Of a stretch of DNA of 6,012 nt, positions 1 to 6,012 are shown one piece after another (position 1 is the stretch's first letter; every line of letters starts with the position of its first letter). The notes under the pieces are model-generated. The model did not search any database. It worked only from the letters and a program-made list of their open reading frames with translations, and was not told the origin of the DNA. This DNA is from Deltaproteobacteria bacterium (lineage in GTDB: Bacteria; SAR324; JACQKK01), in assembly GCA_029879595.1 (NCBI GenBank), contig JAOUPZ010000198.1:1-6012 (forward strand). The letters run 5' to 3'. The position numbers and the translations under genes were made by a program.

Positions 1-48
1 CTGCCTGTGCTGCTGCCTGTGCTGCTGCCTGTGCTGCTGCCTGTGCTG
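1..48 (+). repeat. 12-bp tandem repeat, 4 perfect copies, in the signal peptide
   Basis: Four identical head-to-tail copies of CTGCCTGTGCTG start at the first base of the window and may continue to its left. In the gene's frame each copy reads Leu-Pro-Val-Leu, so the array makes up the hydrophobic core just before the LLAGC lipobox. Because the unit is 12 bases, gain or loss of copies keeps the frame and changes only core length by four residues. Each copy also contains an in-frame GTG, so the start codon cannot be placed from this window; none of these GTGs has a Shine-Dalgarno sequence in front of it. Confidence 0.9.
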
Positions 49-3000
49 CTGGCCGGCTGCGGAGGCGGAGACACCACGGAGCGAACGGAAGGCTCGGGAA
101 CAAAATTCAGCATCATCAACACACCCGCCACGGACGCCCAGACGGGTTTTGAATACGCATTTGTCCCCCAGCTGCCGGAAGGCGCGGCCTCGGACGGACT
201 GGAGTTTTCCATCCGGGGACTGCCAACCTGGGCCAGCTTCGATCCGGCCACCGGGGTCCTGCGGGGCACCCCGCCGGACGGTGCTGCAGGCGTGGCAAGC
301 GGCCTGGAGATCACGGCCACCAGCGGGACCCGGCGGGCTTCCACCGGCAGCTTCTCCATTGAAGTGGAGGATGTCACGCCCCCGGCGGCGGTAAGCCGCT
401 TCATGGTGAACATCGGACACCGGCGGAACGACCTGACCTGGAACAATCCGGAAGCACAGGACTTCGGCGGAGTGGTGGTGCGATATTCCACCGAGGGCTA
501 TCCGGCCACCGAAGAAGACGGCGAGGAACTGTATCGGGGACGGGGGAATGCCGTGACCCACGATGAGCTGACCAACGGCCGGCGCTATTACTATTCCGCA
601 TTCACTCATGACACCACCGGGCCCCGGGCCAACCACTCGCCGGCCGGTTACGCCACGGGCGTGCCGGGCAGGGCGCCCACCTCCACCAGCGCCCTGATAA
701 CGACCGATGAGGACACCCGCAGCCCCGGAATCCGGCCCTTTGTAACCGATCCCGACGAGTACGACTCCCACCGGTTCGAGCTGACCTCCACCCTGACCCC
801 GCAAAAAGGTGAGGCCCAGGTCTGGAACAACCTGCTGGTCTACACCCCCCAGGCGGAAGTAAGCGGGCCGGATTTCTTCAGCTTCAGGGCCCTGGACTCC
901 AGCGGGCTCTGGGTGGAAGGCACGGCAGCGGTAGCCATCCATCCAGTCAACGATCCCCCCGTCATCGAGGGCACGCCTCCGGGGGAGGTCAACTCCGGCC
1001 AGCCGTTCTTCTTCACACCAAGCGCCTCCGACGCGGATATTCCCTACGGGGACACCCTGCGGTTTTCCATCGTGGGCAAGCCCCCCTGGGCGGCCTTCGA
1101 CGAGCGGACAGGGACCCTGGCGGGTCTGCCAGACGGCAGCGGCCTCAATGACCCGGAAGTGCACGAGGGCATCGGCATAATCGCCATCGACAACCAGGGG
1201 GCCACCGCCCTGCTGGGTCCGTTTGCCATTCTGGTGAATGATATTTCCGCCCCCGACCGGGTGGCCCGTCCGGTTATCAAGGCAGACCAGGGACGCGTTT
1301 CCATTGGCTGGGACAATCCACCGCAGGCGGATTTTTCCCGGCTGCTGGTGTTGCGCAGACAGGGCGTCCAGCCCTCCGGACCCACGGACCCCCTGGCCAC
1401 CATACTGGACATCAGGGGAGCGCGCACCGCGCCCGGCTCCTTCGGAGCGGCCCTGGTGGATTACGGCGTACTGGCCGGCCTGACGTATCATTACGGCCTG
1501 TTCGCCCTGGACGAGGCCCGCAACTCCTCGGCGGTGTACCTTTCAGCACGGCCCCACGGCTGGCTGGGCGTCTCTGCCGGACGGGGCTTTACCGTGGCCC
1601 TGTATTCCGATGGCAGCCTGTGGGCCTGGGGCGCCAACGACGCCGGACAGCTGGCCACCGGAACCACGGTTAAAAGCCAGAACCCCCTGAGAATCGGCTC
1701 CGAGTCCGGCTGGGTGACCGCGCGCACCGGTGACGGATTCGCCCTGGGGATGAAAAGGAACGGAACCCTGTGGGCCTGGGGCAGCTGGGGCGATACCCGC
1801 AGCATTCTCCCGGTGAAGGTGGATGACTCAGCCGACTGGGCGGCCCTGGATGTGGGAGCGCGACATGCCCTGGCCCTGAGGACCGACGGCAGCCTGTGGG
1901 CCTGGGGAGACAACTCCTCCGGGCAGTTGGGGCTGGGGGACAGAACTTCCAGCGAGTGGCCGCAAATGGTGGGCTTTGACCGGGACTGGGTAGCCGTCTC
2001 CGCAGGCGGTTCGCACAGCCTGGCCCTGAAAACCGACGGCAGCGTCTGGACCTGGGGCAGCAACAGCCACGGACAGCTGGGCCGCCCCGCCACTGCGGAA
2101 TGCGATGGAATCCCCTGCGGCCTGGAGCCCGGACTCCAGAATGAACCCGGCCCCTGGAAGTATATTTCCGCCGGACATGTGCACACCCTGGCCCTGAAGA
2201 ACGATGGCGGACTGTGGGCCTGGGGCAGCAACGGCGGGGGAGCGCTGGGCCTGGACGACCGGGAACGCTCCGAGATTCCGCTGAGGATCGGCGAGGCCCG
2301 GGACTGGGCGCTGGTGGACGCGGGATATTTTCACAACCTGGCCCTGAAAAACGGAGGGGATCTGTGGGCCTGGGGCCTGGGGGACTCCGGTCAGCAGGGC
2401 GACGGCATGATGGCAGACCGCCCCCGCCCGCACAGGGTGGGCTGGGCCAGAGACTGGGCGGACATATCAGCCGGACGGAACTTCTCCGCCGGAATAAGGG
2501 CCAACGGGACTCTCTGGGCCTGGGGCCTTAACCGGCAGGGCGAACTGGGTGACGGCACCGTCATGGACAGCACAGTGCCCCGCCGGATCGGTCCGGCGCA
2601 GGGCTGGCAGGCCGCCTCGGCGGGTTCCAGGGACTTCGCCGGCATCAAGGACGACGGGACCCTGTGGACATGGGGAGCCAACCAGGCCGGGCAGGCCGCA
2701 CGGCGGCCGGCCGGATCGCCAGCCGACCCTGGGCCTGTAAGCGCCGGGGCCAACTGGGCTCTGGTGGAAATGGGGCAGCTGCACGCACTGGCCATTGATG
2801 GCGACCGGAAGCTCTGGTCATGGGGACTCAACGACTGGGGGCAGGCCGGTACCCAGCCCCGCGGCGGCTGCACCATTGAAGGGATGCCGGTGGACTGCAA
2901 CCGTGAGCTGACCCTGGTGGGCAACTCCACTGACTGGGTGGACATGGCAGCCGGCCACAGCCACTCCCTGGCCCTGAGGGCCGACGGCAGCCTGTGGGCC

Positions 3001-3714
3001 TGGGGACGCAACGACCGGGGCCAGCTGGGACTGGGAGACCGGGAGTTCCGTCCCGGACCGGTGCCCCTGGACAACGATATGCGCTGGCTGGCCGTCTCGG
3101 CGGGCATGATGCACTCGGTGGCGCTGCGCGATGATGGCAGCCTGTGGGCCTGGGGATACAACGCCTTTGGAAATCTGGGCACGGGTGACACCATTGAAAC
3201 GGACTTCCCGGTCCAGGCCGGTCTGGACACGGACTGGCTGGTCGTCTCCGCGGGTGATCACTTCAATGCCGCCCTCAAGACCGACGGCAGCCTGTGGACC
3301 TGGGGCCTCAACCACTCCGGACAGCTGGGCCGGGAAGCAGCGGCAAACTGCGCGGACCCCGGGCAGGGAGTTTCCTACCCCTGCGACCCAGCACCTGGCC
3401 GGGTGGGCGGCAATTCGGACTGGGCCGATGTGGCCGCGGGCGACTGGCATGCGATAGCCGTCAGGACCGACGGCAGCCTGTGGGCCTGGGGACTTAACAC
3501 CGCAGGGCAACTGGGCCTGGGAGATACCGACAACAGGAGCGAGCCGGTACGGATCGGAACCAGAACCGGCTGGGGGCTGGTCACCGCCGGAGGAGGATTC
3601 TCCATGGCCATCAACCTGGATGGCACCATCTGGGGCTGGGGATACAACGCTCAGGGGCAACTGGGAGACGGCACCTCGCTGGATCTGTACGACCCGGACA
3701 AGGTGCAACATTAA
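1..3714 (+). CDS. Giant RCC1-repeat lipoprotein with Ig/FnIII-type domains (5' partial)
   Basis: Predicted surface or periplasmic-face lipoprotein, probably a binding or adhesion scaffold; no catalytic motif is visible. Residues are numbered from the GTG at position 7. A hydrophobic Leu/Pro/Val core ends in the lipobox LLAGC with the acylated Cys at residue 18; the +2 residue is Gly, which by the E. coli rule does not retain it in the inner membrane. No Lys/Arg precedes the core and the frame is open to position 1, so the real start is probably upstream. Domains by eye: He_PIG-like Ig 33-121, FnIII-like 122-220, cadherin/Big_9-like 221-316 (begins TDEDTR, ends VNDPPV), He_PIG-like 321-412, FnIII-like 413-517, then 14 RCC1 repeats 518-1235 to the TAA stop. 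The only cysteines are the lipobox Cys and three pairs in repeats 4, 9 and 12. Antisense frames stay open only because the repeats recur. Domain assignment is confident; ligand and role are unknown. Confidence 0.9.
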   Translation: MPVLLPVLLPVLLPVLLAGCGGGDTTERTEGSGTKFSIINTPATDAQTGFEYAFVPQLPEGAASDGLEFSIRGLPTWASFDPATGVLRGTPPDGAAGVASGLEITATSGTRRASTGSFSIEVEDVTPPAAVSRFMVNIGHRRNDLTWNNPEAQDFGGVVVRYSTEGYPATEEDGEELYRGRGNAVTHDELTNGRRYYYSAFTHDTTGPRANHSPAGYATGVPGRAPTSTSALITTDEDTRSPGIRPFVTDPDEYDSHRFELTSTLTPQKGEAQVWNNLLVYTPQAEVSGPDFFSFRALDSSGLWVEGTAAVAIHPVNDPPVIEGTPPGEVNSGQPFFFTPSASDADIPYGDTLRFSIVGKPPWAAFDERTGTLAGLPDGSGLNDPEVHEGIGIIAIDNQGATALLGPFAILVNDISAPDRVARPVIKADQGRVSIGWDNPPQADFSRLLVLRRQGVQPSGPTDPLATILDIRGARTAPGSFGAALVDYGVLAGLTYHYGLFALDEARNSSAVYLSARPHGWLGVSAGRGFTVALYSDGSLWAWGANDAGQLATGTTVKSQNPLRIGSESGWVTARTGDGFALGMKRNGTLWAWGSWGDTRSILPVKVDDSADWAALDVGARHALALRTDGSLWAWGDNSSGQLGLGDRTSSEWPQMVGFDRDWVAVSAGGSHSLALKTDGSVWTWGSNSHGQLGRPATAECDGIPCGLEPGLQNEPGPWKYISAGHVHTLALKNDGGLWAWGSNGGGALGLDDRERSEIPLRIGEARDWALVDAGYFHNLALKNGGDLWAWGLGDSGQQGDGMMADRPRPHRVGWARDWADISAGRNFSAGIRANGTLWAWGLNRQGELGDGTVMDSTVPRRIGPAQGWQAASAGSRDFAGIKDDGTLWTWGANQAGQAARRPAGSPADPGPVSAGANWALVEMGQLHALAIDGDRKLWSWGLNDWGQAGTQPRGGCTIEGMPVDCNRELTLVGNSTDWVDMAAGHSHSLALRADGSLWAWGRNDRGQLGLGDREFRPGPVPLDNDMRWLAVSAGMMHSVALRDDGSLWAWGYNAFGNLGTGDTIETDFPVQAGLDTDWLVVSAGDHFNAALKTDGSLWTWGLNHSGQLGREAAANCADPGQGVSYPCDPAPGRVGGNSDWADVAAGDWHAIAVRTDGSLWAWGLNTAGQLGLGDTDNRSEPVRIGTRTGWGLVTAGGGFSMAINLDGTIWGWGYNAQGQLGDGTSLDLYDPDKVQH
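1558..3711 (+). repeat. Array of 14 RCC1-type coding repeats, period about 150 bp
   Basis: Each unit has the pattern W..vsaG..hslALk.DGsLWAWG.N..GQLG.GD. The LWAWG-like motifs begin at residues 538, 588, 630, 680, 736, 786, 836, 886, 936, 996, 1046, 1096, 1158 and 1208. Nine of the thirteen spacings are exactly 50 residues. The exceptions are 42 (repeat 2, which lacks the N..GQLG segment) and 56, 60 and 62 (repeats 4, 9 and 12, which carry cysteine-bracketed inserts). DNA is also conserved: forms of CTGTGGGCCTGGGG recur in most units, which could allow recombination or assembly collapse. RCC1 proteins fold as seven-bladed propellers, so 14 repeats suggest two complete ones (inference). Confidence 0.92.
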
Positions 3715-3889
3715 TATTGCGCAGCACTAAACCCCATCTTTAAAAAAATCTGCGGAATATTTATCCCCACCCCCGGCAGGGGCCGTGGCCCCCGCGCCTG
3801 AATTCAGGGCCGGCATTATATGGCTATCAGTTATAATCCCCCTACCGGGATGAAGGGGCTCACCAACATTTTCCGGGGGGTGCCGGTCT
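3715..3889. other. Convergent intergenic region, no gene seen
   Basis: This stretch lies between the stop of the lipoprotein gene (plus) and the stop of the DUF2784 gene (minus). It holds an imperfect 9-base inverted repeat (3716-3724 with 3750-3758, 8 of 9 matching, 25-base loop), an A7 run at 3742-3748, a GC-rich hairpin at 3767-3788, the perfect palindrome CCTGAATTCAGG at 3797-3808, and a 5-bp stem (3839-3843 with 3854-3858). These are consistent with transcription ending from both sides, but none has a canonical stem followed directly by a T run. No credible reading frame is present. Confidence 0.6.
3767..3788. terminator. GC-rich hairpin between convergent genes, possible transcription end
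   Basis: CCAC plus CCCC (3767-3774) pair with GGGG (3779-3782) and GTGG (3785-3788), giving an 8-bp stem with a 2-base bulge and a GGCA loop. It lies 52 bases past the lipoprotein stop. In the minus direction a T7 run follows, but about 18 bases after the stem, which is too far for a textbook intrinsic terminator. It could be a pause or RNA-end-protecting structure instead. Confidence 0.35.
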
Positions 3890-4267
3890 TCAGCGCCCAC
3901 CGGCCCGGCGGGGAGGAACCGCACGCCACAGCAGCAGCGCCAGCAACGCCAGGGCCACATAGACGGCGGTGAACACCCAGGGGGGAAAGTCATAATAGAG
4001 CACGCTGCGGGCCATGCGGCCCATGAAGCTGCCCTCACCCCGGCCCAGCAGCTGATACTCCAGCCAGGTCAGGGGGCAGGTGACACCGATCAACGCCTCC
4101 AGGGCCACGAATCCAATGGCCAGCAGGTGCAACACCCTGAAGCCCCGGCCGCGCACCCACTCCCAGTTCCGCCAGGCCCCCAGGGGCACGCTGACAAAGC
4201 CCAGGATCACAAAGAACACGAACCCCAGATGCAGCCACACCACCAGATCGGCCAGTATTTCGTTCAT
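3890..4267 (-). CDS. DUF2784-family small membrane protein
   Basis: A 125-residue integral membrane protein of unknown function. Three hydrophobic segments are visible: about 5-29 (begins LADLVVWLHLGFV), 44-63, and 95-114. The family-like signature is the N-terminal ADLVVWLH, a conserved-looking His near the second helix (His47), and CPLTWLE at 64-70 followed by a charged loop. Length and layout match DUF2784 proteins, whose role is not established. I chose the ATG at 4267 rather than the longer frame from 4336 because AGGAG lies just upstream, the hydrophobic family start follows at once, and the extra 23 residues are polar and unlike the family. It lies 73 bases downstream of the PLP enzyme on the same strand, so co-transcription is possible. 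The C-terminus is Arg-rich, which suggests a cytoplasmic tail by the positive-inside rule (inference). Confidence 0.82.
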   Translation of the reverse strand: MNEILADLVVWLHLGFVFFVILGFVSVPLGAWRNWEWVRGRGFRVLHLLAIGFVALEALIGVTCPLTWLEYQLLGRGEGSFMGRMARSVLYYDFPPWVFTAVYVALALLALLLWRAVPPRRAGGR

Positions 4268-4271
4268 GGGG

Positions 4272-4276
4272 CTCCT
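4272..4276 (-). promoter_or_regulatory. Ribosome-binding site that fixes the DUF2784 start
   Basis: Read on the minus strand, AGGAG is followed by CCCC and then ATG. The 4-base spacing is slightly short but acceptable. The upstream alternative start at 4336 has no comparable site, since it sits only five bases from the stop of the preceding gene. Confidence 0.6.
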
Positions 4277-4294
4277 GCCGTGAAACCATTGCCG

Positions 4295-4322
4295 AAAAAT
4301 CCCTGCCGGGGGCCTGCGGCCC
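4295..4322 (-). terminator. Weak terminator-like hairpin after the PLP enzyme gene
   Basis: On the minus strand GGGCC-GCA-GGCCC (4322-4310) forms a 5-bp stem, followed about 10 bases later by a T5 run (4299-4295). It begins 18 bases after the PLP enzyme stop and ends 28 bases before the DUF2784 start. The gap between stem and T run is wider than in a standard intrinsic terminator, so partial termination or no effect are equally possible. Confidence 0.28.
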
Positions 4323-4340
4323 GCAAGGCGGCCCAACCGC

Positions 4341-5603
4341 TCAGATCGCGTTCAGGGCCTGTTCCAGGTCCGAGATTATGTCACCGGAGTGTTCTATCCC
4401 CACCGACAGCCGGATCAGATCCTCGGTCACGCCGGCCTCCTCCTGCTCGTGCTTCCAAAAGGAAGCATAGATGGTAGAGGCCGGATGCAGGGCCAGCGTG
4501 CGGGTATCCCCGAGATTGGTGACCCGCTGCACCAGCTCCAGCGCATCCAGAAAGCGGAAGCAGGCCGCCTTGTCCGCCAGCCGGAACGACAGCAGGCTTC
4601 CCGGCAGGGCGTACTGCGCACGGCACAGCTCGTATGAAGGACTGCCCGGCAGCCCGGGATAGTTGACCTGCCGCACCTGAGGCCGGGACTCCAGGAACCG
4701 GGCAATCTCCAGCGAAGTGGCGCACTGGCGCTCCAGGCGCAGGCCCAGGCTCTCCATGCCCACCATCATCAGAAAGGCGTTCATGGGGGAAAGGCTGGCC
4801 CCGCAGTCGAACAGCAGGCGCTTCCTGAGCCTGGCCAGATAGGCCTTTTCGCCTTCCGGACGCAGTTCGGCGAAGCTGAGCCTGCGGTTGCCCACCCAGT
4901 CCATCCTCCCCGTATCCAGCACCAGGCCCCCGATTACCGAAGCCGCCCCCGCCAGGTACTTGGAGGCGGAGAACACGGCCACGTCGGCAGGCACCTGTTC
5001 CGGGTTGAACAGGTACGGGGTTAGCAGCGTCGCATCCAGCACCAGGGCCAGCCCGTGGGAATCGCAGAACTTCCGCCAGGCATGGATATCCGGCACGCTC
5101 ATGGATGGATTGGCGATGGCTTCCAGGAACACCGCGCGGGTGGCCGGGCCCACCAGGGATTCCGCCGCAGCCGGATCGGACGGGTCGACCAGGTGCACCT
5201 TGACTCCCAGATCGGCCAGGGTTTTGGTGAACAGGGTATAGGTTCCCCCGAACAGCAGGCGCGAGGCGATCAGCTCATCACCGGATTTTGCCAGCGCCAG
5301 CAGGGACATCGCTATGGCGGCGGCCCCGGATGACATGGCCACGGCCCCCCGGGCACCGCAGGCCTGGGTCACGCGTTTTTCCAGGTCACCGACCGTGGGG
5401 TTGGCCAGCCGGGAATAGACCATGCCCTCGCGCCGGCCGGAGAAAACCTCCTCCATTTCCCCGGCGGTTTCATAGGCGAACGCTGAAGAATACACCACCG
5501 GGGGCAGAGTGGCCCCATCCGGCCAGCTTTCCCTTTCGGTTCCGTGTACCAGCCGGGTGTCGATATGCCTCCCGGGGGACTGCTTGTTTTTCGGCTTTGG
5601 CAT
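4341..5603 (-). CDS. PLP-dependent Cys/Met metabolism enzyme, O-acetylhomoserine sulfhydrylase-like
   Basis: A 420-residue cytoplasmic enzyme of the cystathionine gamma-synthase / MetY fold. The likely reaction is O-acetyl-L-homoserine plus sulfide giving homocysteine and acetate (methionine synthesis). Visible motifs: YSRLANPT (63-70; Tyr/Arg contacting cofactor phosphate of the neighbouring subunit), SSGAAAI (91-97), LFGGTYTLF (117-125; Phe118 where many relatives have the stacking Tyr), Asp190 for the pyridine nitrogen, Lys215 in SASKYLAG forming the Schiff base, NLGDTRTL and HPAST (363-377), and Arg398 in LIRLSVGIE for substrate carboxylate. The length and the NLGDTRTL...HPAST block favour MetY over the shorter MetB/MetC types; gamma-lyase or cystathionine gamma-synthase activity cannot be excluded. 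Odd points are AGAAS after the Lys where relatives usually have GGH, and DATLLTP where DNTFATP is typical. The ATG at 5603 is supported by AAGGAGG five bases upstream. Confidence 0.88.
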   Translation of the reverse strand: MPKPKNKQSPGRHIDTRLVHGTERESWPDGATLPPVVYSSAFAYETAGEMEEVFSGRREGMVYSRLANPTVGDLEKRVTQACGARGAVAMSSGAAAIAMSLLALAKSGDELIASRLLFGGTYTLFTKTLADLGVKVHLVDPSDPAAAESLVGPATRAVFLEAIANPSMSVPDIHAWRKFCDSHGLALVLDATLLTPYLFNPEQVPADVAVFSASKYLAGAASVIGGLVLDTGRMDWVGNRRLSFAELRPEGEKAYLARLRKRLLFDCGASLSPMNAFLMMVGMESLGLRLERQCATSLEIARFLESRPQVRQVNYPGLPGSPSYELCRAQYALPGSLLSFRLADKAACFRFLDALELVQRVTNLGDTRTLALHPASTIYASFWKHEQEEAGVTEDLIRLSVGIEHSGDIISDLEQALNAI

Positions 5604-5607
5604 GGCG

Positions 5608-5620
5608 CCCTCCTTGAGGG
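5608..5620 (-). promoter_or_regulatory. Shine-Dalgarno site inside a small hairpin
   Basis: On the minus strand CCCTC-AAG-GAGGG is a 5-bp inverted repeat with a 3-base loop. It contains the strong Shine-Dalgarno AAGGAGG, which ends five bases before the ATG of the PLP enzyme. The anti-Shine-Dalgarno half CCCTC could mask the site when folded. The stem is short, so it may be only a modest brake on translation. Confidence 0.5.
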
Positions 5621-5650
5621 TTTTATGGAGTGTACACCGGGCTCCTGATC

Positions 5651-5679
5651 ACTATAACGACTCGCTTAAAAGCTATTAA
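5651..5679 (-). promoter_or_regulatory. Probable sigma70-type promoter for the PLP enzyme
   Basis: In an AT-rich island upstream of the gene, the minus strand carries TTAATA (5679-5674; four of six to TTGACA) and TATAGT (5656-5651; five of six to TATAAT) with an exact 17-base spacer. This would start transcription near 5644 and give a leader of about 40 bases containing the palindrome GTGTACAC (5630-5637) and the Shine-Dalgarno hairpin. No SAM riboswitch or MetJ-type box was recognised in this leader. Confidence 0.45.
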
Positions 5680-5692
5680 AGCATCATATAAC

Positions 5693-5710
5693 CATACGGT
5701 GATATGTATG
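5693..5710. promoter_or_regulatory. Inverted repeat CATAC-N8-GTATG, possible operator
   Basis: A perfect 5-base dyad with an 8-base centre lies 14 bases upstream of the proposed -35 hexamer of the PLP enzyme gene, in the same AT-rich island. Position and size would suit an activator site. The half-sites are short and no regulator gene is in the window, so the regulator is unknown. Confidence 0.25.
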
Positions 5711-5818
5711 TCCAGAAAAAATTTCAGCGGCGACCGCACCCGGCATGAAAATCCACTGCATGGAAAAGCACCGCTCCGGCAGACCGGATGGAAACCAACC
5801 CGAAATATGACAGAAATT

Positions 5819-5833
5819 GGCGGAGCACCCGCC
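5819..5833 (-). terminator. Intrinsic terminator-like hairpin after the beta-barrel gene
   Basis: On the minus strand GGCGG-GTGCT-CCGCC forms a 5-bp all-GC stem with a 5-base loop, followed directly by the T-rich AATTTCTGTC. It begins 8 bases after the TGA of the barrel gene, the usual place for an intrinsic terminator. The T tract is interrupted, so efficiency is uncertain. A second stem (TCCGG-TCTG-CCGGA, 5788-5775), followed by CTTTTCC a little later, could be a backup. Confidence 0.48.
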
Positions 5834-5840
5834 CCTCAGG

Positions 5841-6012
5841 TCAGTACAGCCAGGATAGTCCCAGGTTGTAGAACACCCCCCCCATCTCCAGGGTCCCCGA
5901 GCCCACCGGGGTCTTAACCTGCGCCGTGGCCTTGGTATAGCCACCCTCGAACAAGACACCGAACCTCCCCAGCAGGGACCGGAAGCCGGTCCGGAAGGTA
6001 TACACCTCGGGA
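5841..6012 (-). CDS. Probable outer-membrane beta-barrel protein, C-terminal 56 residues (5' partial)
   Basis: The frame enters from the right edge and ends at TGA (5843-5841); no start codon lies in the window. The 56 visible residues are rich in aromatic and alternating polar/hydrophobic positions: VYTFRTGFRSLL, then GVLFEGGYTKATAQV, then a final strand ending GVFYNLGLSWLY. Three amphipathic beta-strands linked by short turns and a terminal aromatic residue preceded by alternating hydrophobics are the hallmark of the C-terminal beta-signal read by the BAM complex. This supports an outer-membrane barrel, but the family cannot be named from so short a piece. It is separated from the PLP enzyme gene by 237 bases with terminator-like and promoter-like signals, so it is probably its own transcription unit or the end of another operon. 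Confidence 0.68.
   Translation of the reverse strand, partial: PEVYTFRTGFRSLLGRFGVLFEGGYTKATAQVKTPVGSGTLEMGGVFYNLGLSWLY

Noticed and set aside
1491..3711. Several long minus-strand open frames (up to about 297 codons) across the RCC1 repeats
   Set aside because: They arise because the repeated, GC-rich plus-strand codons lack antisense stops in every unit. Their products are repetitive Pro/Gln/Ser/Gly mirrors of the repeat with no recognisable fold, and the plus frame is an obvious protein family.
3797..3808. Perfect 12-bp palindrome CCTGAATTCAGG
   Set aside because: There is no loop to make a stable RNA hairpin, it lies between two converging gene ends rather than at a promoter, and there is no second copy, so nothing supports a function.
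3727..4038. Minus-strand frame of 103 codons overlapping the end of the DUF2784 gene
   Set aside because: It reads the same DNA as the recognisable DUF2784 protein in another frame, and its C-terminal half has no domain character.
3770..4312. A 12-bp sequence (CCCCCGGCAGGG) present in opposite orientation at 3770-3781 and 4301-4312, flanking the DUF2784 gene
   Set aside because: A 12-base match is expected about once by chance in 6 kb, more so in GC-rich DNA. There is no extension, target duplication or transposase to suggest a mobile unit.
4268..4336. N-terminal extension of the DUF2784 protein by 23 residues to an upstream ATG
   Set aside because: The extra residues are polar and unlike the family start, whereas the internal ATG has AGGAG directly upstream.
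5604..5840. SAM riboswitch or other methionine-responsive leader upstream of the PLP enzyme
   Set aside because: I looked for a multi-stem conserved leader and found only short independent hairpins, one of which belongs to the preceding gene's end. The leader after the proposed start is only about 40 bases.
5630..5917. Plus-strand frame of 95 codons upstream of the PLP enzyme
   Set aside because: It runs through the promoter region and antisense to the barrel gene, ends in low-complexity Pro/Ser, and has no good ribosome site. The minus-strand barrel frame explains its right part better.

Overview
This is a GC-rich window that looks like a Gram-negative bacterium. It carries a very large Sec-exported lipoprotein with an outer-membrane-type +2 residue, and the last strands of a protein that looks like an outer-membrane beta-barrel. 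A pseudomonadal or desulfobacterial host would fit the gene content and GC richness, but nothing here fixes the lineage.

Layout: (1) Positions 1-3714, plus strand: one giant lipoprotein of at least 1,235 residues whose true start lies left of the window. It has a lipobox, five Ig/FnIII-type beta-sandwich domains, then 14 RCC1-type repeats at an almost exact 50-residue period, the number needed for two seven-bladed propellers. (2) Positions 3715-3889: a convergent intergenic gap with GC-rich hairpins. (3) Positions 3890-4267, minus strand: a small three-helix membrane protein of the DUF2784 type. (4) Positions 4341-5603, minus strand: a PLP-dependent Cys/Met-metabolism enzyme, most like O-acetylhomoserine sulfhydrylase. 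(5) Positions 5604-5840: its upstream region, with a probable promoter, a ribosome-binding site inside a small hairpin, an inverted repeat, and a terminator-like hairpin belonging to the next gene. (6) Positions 5841-6012, minus strand: the last 56 codons of a probable outer-membrane beta-barrel gene that continues past the right edge.

The three minus-strand genes lie in one direction, but probable terminator and promoter signals separate the barrel gene from the PLP enzyme. The PLP enzyme and DUF2784 gene are 73 bases apart and may share a transcript. Nothing in the sequence links the surface lipoprotein functionally to the minus-strand genes; they simply converge. The most unusual material is in the lipoprotein: a 12-base tandem repeat building its signal-peptide core, and three propeller loops whose extra length equals exactly the span of a cysteine pair. 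I see no rRNA, tRNA, CRISPR array, insertion sequence or defence system.
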